Origin: Candidatus Omnitrophota bacterium
GTDB lineage: Bacteria; Omnitrophota; Omnitrophia; Omnitrophales; JACROU01
Direction: 5' to 3'
DNA: 5,006 bases
Assembly: GCA_016206875.1 (NCBI GenBank)
Contig: JACQQR010000180.1
Span: 1 to 5,006 of the forward strand
This document shows positions 1-5,006 of the stretch, one piece after another. Position numbers and translations under genes: made by a program. Under the pieces are notes generated by a model that was given only the letters and a program-made list of their open reading frames with translations, was not told the origin of the DNA and made no database searches. Within the stretch, counting starts at the first letter, position 1; each line of letters starts with the position of its first letter.

Positions 1-91
1 CTTCAAGATGTTTTTTGGAGAAATAAATGAAATTAGGATCCGGAGTCATGTTAAAGGGATTTTCTTTGAAGCCAAAGAAATCGTTGTACAT
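1..91 (-). CDS. ExeA/GspA-like AAA+ ATPase, N-terminal fragment
   Basis: This is a 5' fragment of 30 codons that runs off the left edge. Reading leftward from the ATG at 91, it gives MYNDFFGFKENPFNMTPDPN followed by FIYFSKKHLE. The pattern MY-x-x-FFG-[FL]-KE-x-PF-x-x-TPDP-x-[FL]-[IL]-Y-x-S-x-x-H is the characteristic start of the ExeA/GspA/MshM family of AAA+ ATPases, which serve type II secretion (ExeA with ExeB helps assemble the secretin through peptidoglycan) or type IV/MSHA pili. The Walker motifs would lie beyond the window. The start is well supported: GAGGGG at 103-98 lies 6 bases upstream of the ATG, and family members begin at this same Met-Tyr. It is the third leftward gene, 108 bases after the hydrolase. 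A PEP-CTERM/exosortase-locus ATPase is a related alternative, but those usually carry different residues after TPDP/NPDP. Family recognition is firm. Which secretion or pilus system it serves cannot be told from 30 residues. Confidence 0.82.
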   Translation of the reverse strand, partial: MYNDFFGFKENPFNMTPDPNFIYFSKKHLE

Positions 92-97
92 GGCGCC

Positions 98-103
98 CCC
101 CTC
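98..103 (-). promoter_or_regulatory. Shine-Dalgarno site of the ExeA-like gene
   Basis: On the - strand GAGGGG (within GAGGGGGG, 103-96) sits 6 bases before the ATG at 91. It is the clearest ribosome binding site in the window and fixes the start of the partial ATPase gene. The hydrolase has only a weak AAAGG, and leuS has no recognisable site. The site begins 4 bases from the edge of the palindromic element at 108-163, so folding of that element in the mRNA leader could affect access to it (inference). Confidence 0.65.
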
Positions 104-107
104 AATC

Positions 108-163
108 TGTCATTCCGGCGCCAGCCTCGGCTGGTCCGCCGGGGCGGAAAGGCCGGAATGACA
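108..163. repeat. Y-shaped palindromic intergenic element, copy 1
   Basis: The 12-base arms TGTCATTCCGGC (108-119) and GCCGGAATGACA (152-163) are perfect reverse complements. Between them lie two further perfect hairpins side by side: CCAGCC/GGCTGG (121-126 with 129-134) and TCCGCC/GGCGGA (135-140 with 143-148). A transcript or extruded strand could therefore fold into a three-way junction, with one outer stem and two short arms. Ends of the type GTCATYCCGG are typical of dispersed REP/MITE-like intergenic repeats in bacteria, and a related copy is at 2291-2349. It lies between the hydrolase stop codon and the ExeA-like gene. No T-run follows it on either strand, so it is not a classical terminator, though it could slow polymerase or protect the hydrolase mRNA 3' end. 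Copy number in the genome is unknown from this window. Confidence 0.75.
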
Positions 164-184
164 ACAAAAGTTTAGAATGCCAGA

Positions 185-213
185 ATTCTACTCCACGAGT
201 TACGATAATTCAA
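185..213 (-). promoter_or_regulatory. Candidate sigma-70 promoter of the ExeA-like gene
   Basis: On the - strand TTGAAT (213-208) and TAGAAT (190-185) are separated by exactly 17 bases. They match 4/6 and 5/6 of the TTGACA/TATAAT consensus. The motif overlaps the last codons and stop of the hydrolase gene. Transcription would start near 178, giving a leader of roughly 85 to 90 bases that contains the whole palindromic element at 108-163 and then the Shine-Dalgarno site. The hexamer TAGAAT is also the -10 candidate for leuS. The call rests on pattern matching only, so a chance match is possible. Confidence 0.4.
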
Positions 214-2227
214 TCACTGTTCCGTCTTTGCGCGGAAGGCTTACAATCACGCCTCCGGGAACTATTTTGGCCGGTTGATTGGATAATAAATCCTGCGCCT
301 TACGGAATTTTGCTCCCGGGAGCAGAATTTCATCGCTCTGTTTTTCCTCTGAGGGATTGATCACAACCAGATACCGTTTTCCCTTTTTACCGTCAAAAAG
401 CGCGGTTTTAAGTCCGGGGCTTTGCGCACGCGAGCTCATTGGAATGTCAAATGTTTCCAGGATATGATGCATCAGGGAGGCGGAAGGCTTCACACCCAGG
501 TGGACAATTTTCCCTTTTCCGATTGGTTTGACATAGCCCACTGTTTTTTTGCCATACCGGTCCAGGTCAATTTCAATGGCTTTTCCATCCACCCGATCAA
601 ACACATAAGGCTGTGTCACGGTTTCTCCGAATCCCTGCTTCCCCATCGAGATGCGCAAATTCTTTTTGAATTCAAAAAGAACGCTGGAGGGCTCATGAAG
701 GTCTAGATAGTTGGAAGGCTTAAACGAATCATCTTTGCGGGGATAGTCCTGAAACAGCACCAGGATTCCCCCCTCTTCCACATAATGCCTGAGATTTTTC
801 TGAGAATGGCCGTCAAGCCACTGATTTCCGGAATAAAAAAGAATCGGCTTCCGGATAGTTTCGGTGAGCGGATCGAAAAATTCATAATCAATGTCGGCCA
901 AAAATAAGGAATGAAGCACGGGGCAATCGGAAATAAATGTTTTTCCGGCATACTGCATGCGATTAAACGTCACGGCTACATCGGTGCGCTTTTTCAAATC
1001 GGCCGGCTCAATTTGCGTTGTTACATGCACCAGCTGTTTGAACACGCCAAAAAGTTCTCCGCGGGCCTTTCCCCACTCGTCAATGGGAGACATATACCAA
1101 TTGTCGCGATTGACAATCATATACCAGTTCCAGCCCTGGCAGCCGGCGAGCAGGGCTGAAAGCGAAAGTAAACGGTAATGATTCGGGGTTAACGCCCCCA
1201 ATTGATAGAGCCGTCCGTGCCAAATACCGGATTGAAATTCCGCGATATAAGCAATGGGAGAGAAGGTGCGCAAGTAACGGATTTTATCGATGATTTTTCT
1301 GGGCTCATACACATTTTCGCTGAGCTCGTTGTACGGGTACAGATCAATTCCCACTAGATCGCAAGTTCGCTGCATCGCTTCCCAATCGTGCGCATACAAA
1401 AACGGATACACATTCAAATAAATGGGGATATCGGCCCCGAGCGAACGGAACATCGTCACCGTCCAGCCGGCATATTGATTGGAGTAGCTGTGCTTGAACT
1501 CAAAATAATCCAGTTTGCGCCGGAGCTCATGCTCTCCGTCCAGCAGATATTCCCACTGGTTTTCCATTGCGGCGGGAATGAAGGGCCGTGTCTCGGTGAA
1601 ATTCTTATACTGAGCGCCCCAAGCCAGATTTAAACCGGCAATTTTCGAACGGTATTTTTTCTTCAAAAATTCCTGAAACATGCCGGGCGTACTGCCCAGC
1701 CCGTATTGAGCGCCAAACATATCAGGCCAGGGATCGATTTCATTATCCGCCTGAATGAGAATGATGTTGCCGCCCGCACGTGTGGCAAAAAAAGGTCGGA
1801 TGATTTCAAAAACTTTTTTTAGATACACCGCCGCAACTTTTTGAAACTCCGGGTGAAGCCGGTGATATTGGTGGGCATAATCAGGAACGCCGTCATTTTT
1901 CCACTCGCTATAGATGTAAGGGCCGGGGCGGATGATGACATAAAAATCCATTTCGCGCGCCAGCTCAAGAAACCCTCTTAAGTTTCTCTGCGGGTCGGTG
2001 TGACCGGTGAAATCAAATTTGCCGCGTTCATACTCGTGATATTCCCAGGGCACGTACGTGGCGATGACATGCAGGCCCATTTCTCGGATCTGCTCCAGCG
2101 CGCGGCGCCACACGGATGGGCTCAAGCGCCAATAATGAATTTCACCGCTAAAAAGCGGGATTTCTTTCGAGCCAACTTTGATTTTGTGGTTTTCGAGAGT
2201 AACCTTCATATACCTTTGCCGTACCAT
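200..2227 (-). CDS. GH35-type beta-galactosidase-like glycoside hydrolase
   Basis: A complete 675-residue enzyme expected to hydrolyse terminal beta-linked galactose (or a related sugar such as glucosamine) from oligosaccharides. Residues ~8-360 are a GH35-like (beta/alpha)8 barrel. Visible landmarks are SGEIHYWR (27-34), TYVPWEYHE (57-65, as in the GH35 TYVPWNxHE segment), RPGPYIYSEW (100-109), the acid/base motif GGNIILIQADNE with E163, and the nucleophile segment IAEFQSGIWHG with E330. Residues ~405-590 resemble the glutamine-amidotransferase-like domain of GH42 enzymes (PILFYSGNQW, then EEGGILVLFQDYP). A small beta-sandwich with RYLVVINPSEE follows at the C terminus. There is no signal peptide, so it probably acts in the cytoplasm on imported oligosaccharides. 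The start is uncertain: ATG at 2227 has no ribosome site, while ATG at 2209 (MKVTLENHK) has AAAGG only 3 bases upstream. It begins 126 bases after leuS with its own weak promoter candidate. Family is firm; substrate is not. Confidence 0.88.
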   Translation of the reverse strand: MVRQRYMKVTLENHKIKVGSKEIPLFSGEIHYWRLSPSVWRRALEQIREMGLHVIATYVPWEYHEYERGKFDFTGHTDPQRNLRGFLELAREMDFYVIIRPGPYIYSEWKNDGVPDYAHQYHRLHPEFQKVAAVYLKKVFEIIRPFFATRAGGNIILIQADNEIDPWPDMFGAQYGLGSTPGMFQEFLKKKYRSKIAGLNLAWGAQYKNFTETRPFIPAAMENQWEYLLDGEHELRRKLDYFEFKHSYSNQYAGWTVTMFRSLGADIPIYLNVYPFLYAHDWEAMQRTCDLVGIDLYPYNELSENVYEPRKIIDKIRYLRTFSPIAYIAEFQSGIWHGRLYQLGALTPNHYRLLSLSALLAGCQGWNWYMIVNRDNWYMSPIDEWGKARGELFGVFKQLVHVTTQIEPADLKKRTDVAVTFNRMQYAGKTFISDCPVLHSLFLADIDYEFFDPLTETIRKPILFYSGNQWLDGHSQKNLRHYVEEGGILVLFQDYPRKDDSFKPSNYLDLHEPSSVLFEFKKNLRISMGKQGFGETVTQPYVFDRVDGKAIEIDLDRYGKKTVGYVKPIGKGKIVHLGVKPSASLMHHILETFDIPMSSRAQSPGLKTALFDGKKGKRYLVVINPSEEKQSDEILLPGAKFRKAQDLLSNQPAKIVPGGVIVSLPRKDGTVIELS

Positions 2228-2243
2228 TTCGTTGTCACAGCCG

Positions 2244-2271
2244 AGAATACGGGAGTCCGGGATAAACGCAA
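2244..2271 (-). promoter_or_regulatory. Weak candidate promoter of the hydrolase gene
   Basis: On the - strand TTGCGT (2271-2266) and TATTCT (2249-2244) are separated by 16 bases, each matching 4/6 of consensus. Transcription would begin near 2237, about 10 bases before the ATG at 2227 or 28 before the ATG at 2209; the longer leader slightly favours the internal start. A 10-bp perfect palindrome, GGTAATTACC (2279-2288), lies 7 bases upstream of the -35 and could be a regulator site, though it may be chance. The hydrolase could also be read through from leuS, since no clear terminator separates them. Confidence 0.28.
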
Positions 2272-2290
2272 CCTAAACGGTAATTACCCC

Positions 2291-2349
2291 GGATTCCGGG
2301 TTCCCGCCGAAGGCGGATCCGCCTCTGGCGAAAAGCCTACCGGGATGAC
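2291..2349. repeat. Y-shaped palindromic intergenic element, copy 2
   Basis: On the - strand the element begins GTCATCCCGG (2349-2340) and ends CCGGAATCC (2299-2291). Outer arms ATTCCGG (2293-2299) and CCGGGAT (2340-2346) pair over 7 positions with one wobble or mismatch. Inside are CCGCC-GAA-GGCGG (2304-2308 with 2312-2316) and CGCC-TCT-GGCG (2320-2323 with 2327-2330), two adjacent hairpins as in copy 1 at 108-163. The middle can alternatively fold on the 14-base perfect palindrome AGGCGGATCCGCCT (2311-2324). It starts 4 bases past the leuS stop codon. As with copy 1 there is no following T-run, so a role as an intrinsic terminator is not supported, but 3'-end stabilisation of leuS mRNA is possible. 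Confidence 0.65.
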
Positions 2350-2353
2350 GACC

Positions 2354-4831
2354 TTACACTACAATATTCACCAATTTCCCCGGAACTACAATCAATTTCT
2401 TTATGGGTTTTCCGTCCGTACATTCTTTTACCTTGGCATCATCCAGCACGCGCGCTCGAAGTTCAGACTCGCTAATCGCGGCCGGCACAGTGAGGCGCGA
2501 ACGGACTTTCCCTAAAATCTGAATCACAATTTCTATTTCCTCTTTACGCACCGCTTCTTTCGAATACTGCGGCCAGCTTTCGCGGAAAATAGAGCCGGTA
2601 CGGCCAAGCCGGCTCCACAACTCTTCGGCAATATGCGGAACAAAAGGTGCTGATAAAAGCACAACGCTTTGGGCTGCTTCTAAAATGATTTTTTTATCTT
2701 CATCCGTTTTTATTTCGAATTGATAACAGGCATTCACAAGTTCCATAATGGAGCTCACGGCGGTGTTAAAATGAAAATCGCCTTCCAAATCCTCGGTTAC
2801 CTTTTTAATGATTTCATGCGTCATGCGTTTGAGCTCACGGGTGTTGACTGTTCCGGCACCGGTGATTTTCCAATCATGTGCCTGCGTAACAAAACGCCAG
2901 AGCCGCCCCAAAAACCGGTACGCTCCTTCCACACCTCGCTCGGACCACTCGGCATCTTTTTCCGGAGGTCCGATGAATAGTGTGTACAGCCGCACGGTGT
3001 CGGCGCCAAATTTTTTGATCAGCGCGTCCGGGCTCACTACATTTCCCTTCGACTTGGACATTTTAGCGCCGTCTTTGATAATCATGCCTTGGGTGAAAAG
3101 CCTGGCGAACGGTTCGGGAAAACCGACATATTTTTGGTCGAAAAGCACTTTGTTGATAAAGCGCGAATACAGCAGATGCAAAATAGCATGCTCCACGCCT
3201 CCTATGTACTGGTCCACGGGGAGCCATTGATTGACCGCCAACGTGTCAAATGCCCGCACATTGTCCCGCGGCGAAATATAACGCAAGTAATACCAGCTGG
3301 AATCCACGAAAGTATCCATGGTATCTACTTCACGCTTGGCCGGCAGGCCACATTGGGGACATTTTGTGTTCTCAAATTCAGGATTGTCTTTCAAGGGTGA
3401 GATACCCGTGGGTTTGAACTGTACATTTTCCGGAAGAACCACGGGTAACTCTTTTTCCGGGACAGGAACCGCGCCGCAAGTTTTGCAATACACGATCGGA
3501 ATCGGCGCGCCCCAATAACGCTGGCGGGAAATCAGCCAATCACGCAAGCGGAAGTTTACCGTGCGTTTTCCGATTTTGTTTCTTTCCATAAATTCAGCAA
3601 TCTTTGTCCAAGCTTCCCTTGAAGAAAGGCCGGAGAAAGCGCCTGAATTGATCATCACGCCCTCCTCTTCAAACGCCTCTTTCATTCGGCTTTCTTCCAA
3701 ATGTCCTTTCGGTGAATCAATCACCATACGCATCGGAAGACGGTATTTTTTTGCGAAAAGAAAATCGCGCTCGTCGTGTGTGGGAACAGCCATCACACAA
3801 CCCGTGCCGTACTCGGGCAATACGTAATTGGCAATCCAAATAGGGATTTTCTCTCCATTCATGGGATGGGTGGCGTAGCGGCCGGTAAACACTCCTTCTT
3901 TTGCCGTTCCCTCAGCCGTGCGTTCTATGCGGTCTTCAGCACGCACTTTTCGGACGAAGGCCTCGATAGCGGCGCGCGTTGCCGAATCATGAATTTCGGC
4001 GCACAATTCAGCTACTTTGGGATGCTCGGGAGCCAGCACCAGGTACGTAACTCCAAAAATCGTGTCTACGCGCGTGGTGTAACACGCTAATTTGTAATTT
4101 TCTCCTTCAACGGGAAATTCAATTTCCACGCCGGTGCTTTTTCCGATCCAATTTTCCTGCATCGTTTTGACACGCTCAGGCCAATGTTCCAAAAGTTTCA
4201 TATCTTCCAGGAGCCGCTCGCCGTAGGCTGTGATTTTGAAATACCATTGGTCCAGCTCGCGGGTAGTGACGGCTGTGTCACAGCGCTCGCACCGGCCGTC
4301 CACCACCTGTTCATTGGCCAGCACAGTTTGGCAGGACGAGCACCAATTTACCGTTCCCTGCTTTTTGTACGCCAGCCCTTTTTCATAAAGTTTTAAGAAT
4401 ATCCACTGCGTCCATTTGTAGTAATCCGCAAGACAGCTCACCACTTCGCGCGACCAGTCGTAGCCAATGCCCCACTGGCTAAGCTGATGTTTCATACGTT
4501 CAATATTGGCAAGAGTAGAAACTTTGGGATGAATATTGGTTTTAAGCGCGGCATTCTCGGCCGGGAGGCCGAAGGCATCAAAACCCATCGGTGAAAGCAC
4601 ATTGAAGCCACGCATTAACTTGTAGCGAGCCACGGCATCGCCAAGAATGTAATTGCGGCCATGGCCAACATGAAGCGCCGCGGAAGGATACGGAAACATC
4701 ACCAGGCAATAATACTTGGGACGCACATCCCCCAGGTCCACCTGGAAAATTTTCTGGCTCTCCCAATAAGCCTGCCATTTGGGCTCAATCTCACTGAATG
4801 GGTATAAGGGTTCAGATGTTGGGGATGTCAT
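2354..4831 (-). CDS. leuS: Leucine--tRNA ligase (LeuRS)
   Basis: A complete 825-residue class I synthetase that charges tRNA-Leu with leucine using ATP in the cytoplasm. Order of landmarks: HVGH (54-57, the HIGH ATP site); zinc knuckle C164/C167/C181/C184; the CP1 editing domain with TTRVDT (252-257) and GTGCVMAVPTHDERD (342-356, D356 matching the editing aspartate); LISRQRYWGAPIP (433-445); a second zinc knuckle C449/C452/C491/C494; DSSWYYLRY (510-518); KMSKS (590-594); the anticodon-binding helical domain (~630-760); and a C-terminal tRNA-binding domain ending IVVPGKLVNIVV. Length is near the 800-870 usual for bacteria. QGMII at 581-585 runs almost directly into KMSKS, so the leucine-specific insertion of E. 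coli LeuRS is absent, as in Bacillus-type enzymes. TTRVDT replaces the common TTRPDT. The ATG at 4831 is the only reasonable in-frame start although no Shine-Dalgarno precedes it; the candidate promoter implies a leaderless message. It diverges from tRNA-Ala. Identity is certain. Confidence 0.98.
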   Translation of the reverse strand: MTSPTSEPLYPFSEIEPKWQAYWESQKIFQVDLGDVRPKYYCLVMFPYPSAALHVGHGRNYILGDAVARYKLMRGFNVLSPMGFDAFGLPAENAALKTNIHPKVSTLANIERMKHQLSQWGIGYDWSREVVSCLADYYKWTQWIFLKLYEKGLAYKKQGTVNWCSSCQTVLANEQVVDGRCERCDTAVTTRELDQWYFKITAYGERLLEDMKLLEHWPERVKTMQENWIGKSTGVEIEFPVEGENYKLACYTTRVDTIFGVTYLVLAPEHPKVAELCAEIHDSATRAAIEAFVRKVRAEDRIERTAEGTAKEGVFTGRYATHPMNGEKIPIWIANYVLPEYGTGCVMAVPTHDERDFLFAKKYRLPMRMVIDSPKGHLEESRMKEAFEEEGVMINSGAFSGLSSREAWTKIAEFMERNKIGKRTVNFRLRDWLISRQRYWGAPIPIVYCKTCGAVPVPEKELPVVLPENVQFKPTGISPLKDNPEFENTKCPQCGLPAKREVDTMDTFVDSSWYYLRYISPRDNVRAFDTLAVNQWLPVDQYIGGVEHAILHLLYSRFINKVLFDQKYVGFPEPFARLFTQGMIIKDGAKMSKSKGNVVSPDALIKKFGADTVRLYTLFIGPPEKDAEWSERGVEGAYRFLGRLWRFVTQAHDWKITGAGTVNTRELKRMTHEIIKKVTEDLEGDFHFNTAVSSIMELVNACYQFEIKTDEDKKIILEAAQSVVLLSAPFVPHIAEELWSRLGRTGSIFRESWPQYSKEAVRKEEIEIVIQILGKVRSRLTVPAAISESELRARVLDDAKVKECTDGKPIKKLIVVPGKLVNIVV

Positions 4832-4839
4832 AGACGAGC

Positions 4840-4868
4840 ATTCTAACCGCAGAGGAAATCCTTCGCAA
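4840..4868 (-). promoter_or_regulatory. Candidate leuS promoter, implying a leaderless mRNA
   Basis: On the - strand TTGCGA (4868-4863), a 17-base spacer and TAGAAT (4845-4840) precede the leuS ATG by 8 bases. Matches to consensus are 4/6 and 5/6. Transcription would begin at or within about one base of the ATG, which fits the absence of any Shine-Dalgarno sequence there. A second possible -10, TAAAAT (4885-4880), lies farther upstream and would give a leader of about 40 bases, but it has no good -35. No T-box, attenuator or leucine-rich leader peptide is visible in the gap. Confidence 0.42.
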
Positions 4869-4895
4869 TGCAGAAGATGATTTTAATATCCGTGA

Positions 4896-4924
4896 TTGAC
4901 TTAGAACGGTGCGGCACTTAAAAT
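4896..4924 (+). promoter_or_regulatory. Sigma-70 promoter of tRNA-Ala
   Basis: TTGACT (4896-4901) and TAAAAT (4919-4924) are separated by 17 bases, each matching 5/6 of consensus. This is the strongest promoter in the window. The expected start is near 4931, about 27 bases before the mature tRNA 5' end at 4958. The bases just after the -10 are GC-rich (TGGGGCTC), like the discriminators of stable-RNA promoters under stringent control in enterobacteria; whether that regulation applies here is inference. It does not overlap the divergent leuS promoter candidate. Confidence 0.65.
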
Positions 4925-4957
4925 TGGGGCTCTTTTTTATTCGTGAAAACGGATTAC

Positions 4958-5006
4958 GGGCCGGTAGCTCAGCTGGGAGAGCGCCACAATGGCATTGTGG
5001 AGGTCA
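4958..5006 (+). tRNA. tRNA-Ala (anticodon GGC), 3' end beyond window
   Basis: The first 49 bases of a tRNA that decodes GCC/GCU alanine codons. They can be assigned as follows: acceptor 5' strand GGGCCGG (4958-4964), T8-A9, D-arm GCTC-AGCTGGGA-GAGC (4967-4982), G26, anticodon stem CCACA/TGTGG (4984-4988 with 4996-5000), loop ATGGCAT with anticodon GGC at 4991-4993, and variable loop AGGTC (5001-5005). The T arm, the 3' acceptor strand (with the G3:U70 pair expected for alanine) and any encoded CCA lie past the right edge. It runs opposite to leuS from its own promoter. Other tRNA or rRNA genes may follow beyond the edge. Confidence 0.93.

Noticed and set aside
108..163. Element as an intrinsic terminator or CRISPR-like repeat
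   Set aside because: There is no downstream U-tract on either strand, and there is a single copy at this site without spacers. A dispersed palindromic element fits better.
173..190. Small hairpin TAGAAT-GCCAGA-ATTCTA followed on the - strand by TTTTG, as a possible hydrolase terminator
   Set aside because: The stem is 6 bp and almost all A-T, and the T-run is short and broken. One arm also serves as the -10 of a better-supported promoter candidate.
2000..2515. 171-codon + strand open frame spanning the hydrolase/leuS gap
   Set aside because: It lies antisense to the ends of two confidently identified genes and crosses the palindromic repeat. Its translation has no recognisable domain and no upstream ribosome site was noted. 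It is best read as a shadow of the genes opposite.
2808..3230. Open frames opposite leuS, of which this + strand stretch is a long example
   Set aside because: leuS is certain on the - strand. The antisense translations resemble no family, and codon bias of the real gene explains their openness.
4812..4841. Nine-codon ORF (ATG at 4841, stop inside leuS) as a leader peptide
   Set aside because: It overlaps the leuS start in another frame, has no ribosome site, contains a single leucine and begins inside the -10 hexamer of the leuS promoter candidate.
4932..4938. TTTTTT run after GGGGCTC as a + strand terminator
   Set aside because: No stable hairpin precedes it and no + strand gene lies upstream. 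It falls just after the expected tRNA transcription start.

Overview
The window looks like ordinary bacterial chromosome of roughly 50% GC. It has long dense genes, short gaps of 108 to 126 bases, sigma-70-like promoter motifs and a bacterial-type leucyl-tRNA synthetase. No phage, transposase, CRISPR or plasmid gene is visible. Lineage cannot be fixed from the sequence alone. A compact LeuRS with two zinc knuckles, an ExeA-type ATPase and palindromic repeats in the gaps would suit an uncultured environmental bacterium, for example of the Omnitrophota/Elusimicrobiota/PVC neighbourhood. That placement is a low-confidence impression.

Layout, right to left: a tRNA-Ala(GGC) gene on the + strand runs off the right edge (4958 onward) behind a good promoter. 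Diverging from it on the - strand are leuS (4831-2354, complete), a complete glycoside hydrolase of the GH35 beta-galactosidase type (2227-200), and the first 30 codons of an ExeA/GspA-like AAA+ ATPase (91 to beyond base 1). All three protein genes read leftward.

The gaps hold most of the non-coding signal. The exeA gap (92-199) has a promoter candidate overlapping the hydrolase stop codon, a strong Shine-Dalgarno sequence and a 56-base element that can fold into a Y: a perfect 12-bp outer stem enclosing two 6-bp hairpins. The leuS/hydrolase gap (2228-2353) has a second, less perfect element of the same design plus a weak promoter candidate. The tRNA/leuS gap (4832-4957) has two divergent promoters. 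The leuS one sits so close to the start codon that the mRNA may be leaderless.

The genes do not form an obvious pathway: translation (tRNA-Ala, LeuRS), carbohydrate breakdown (hydrolase) and secretion or pilus assembly (ExeA-like). Each gap carries its own promoter candidate, so these look like separately transcribed neighbours. I found no previously undescribed system here. The observations most worth a second look are the paired Y-shaped repeats, the divergent active-site motif and mixed architecture of the hydrolase, and the possibly leaderless leuS.
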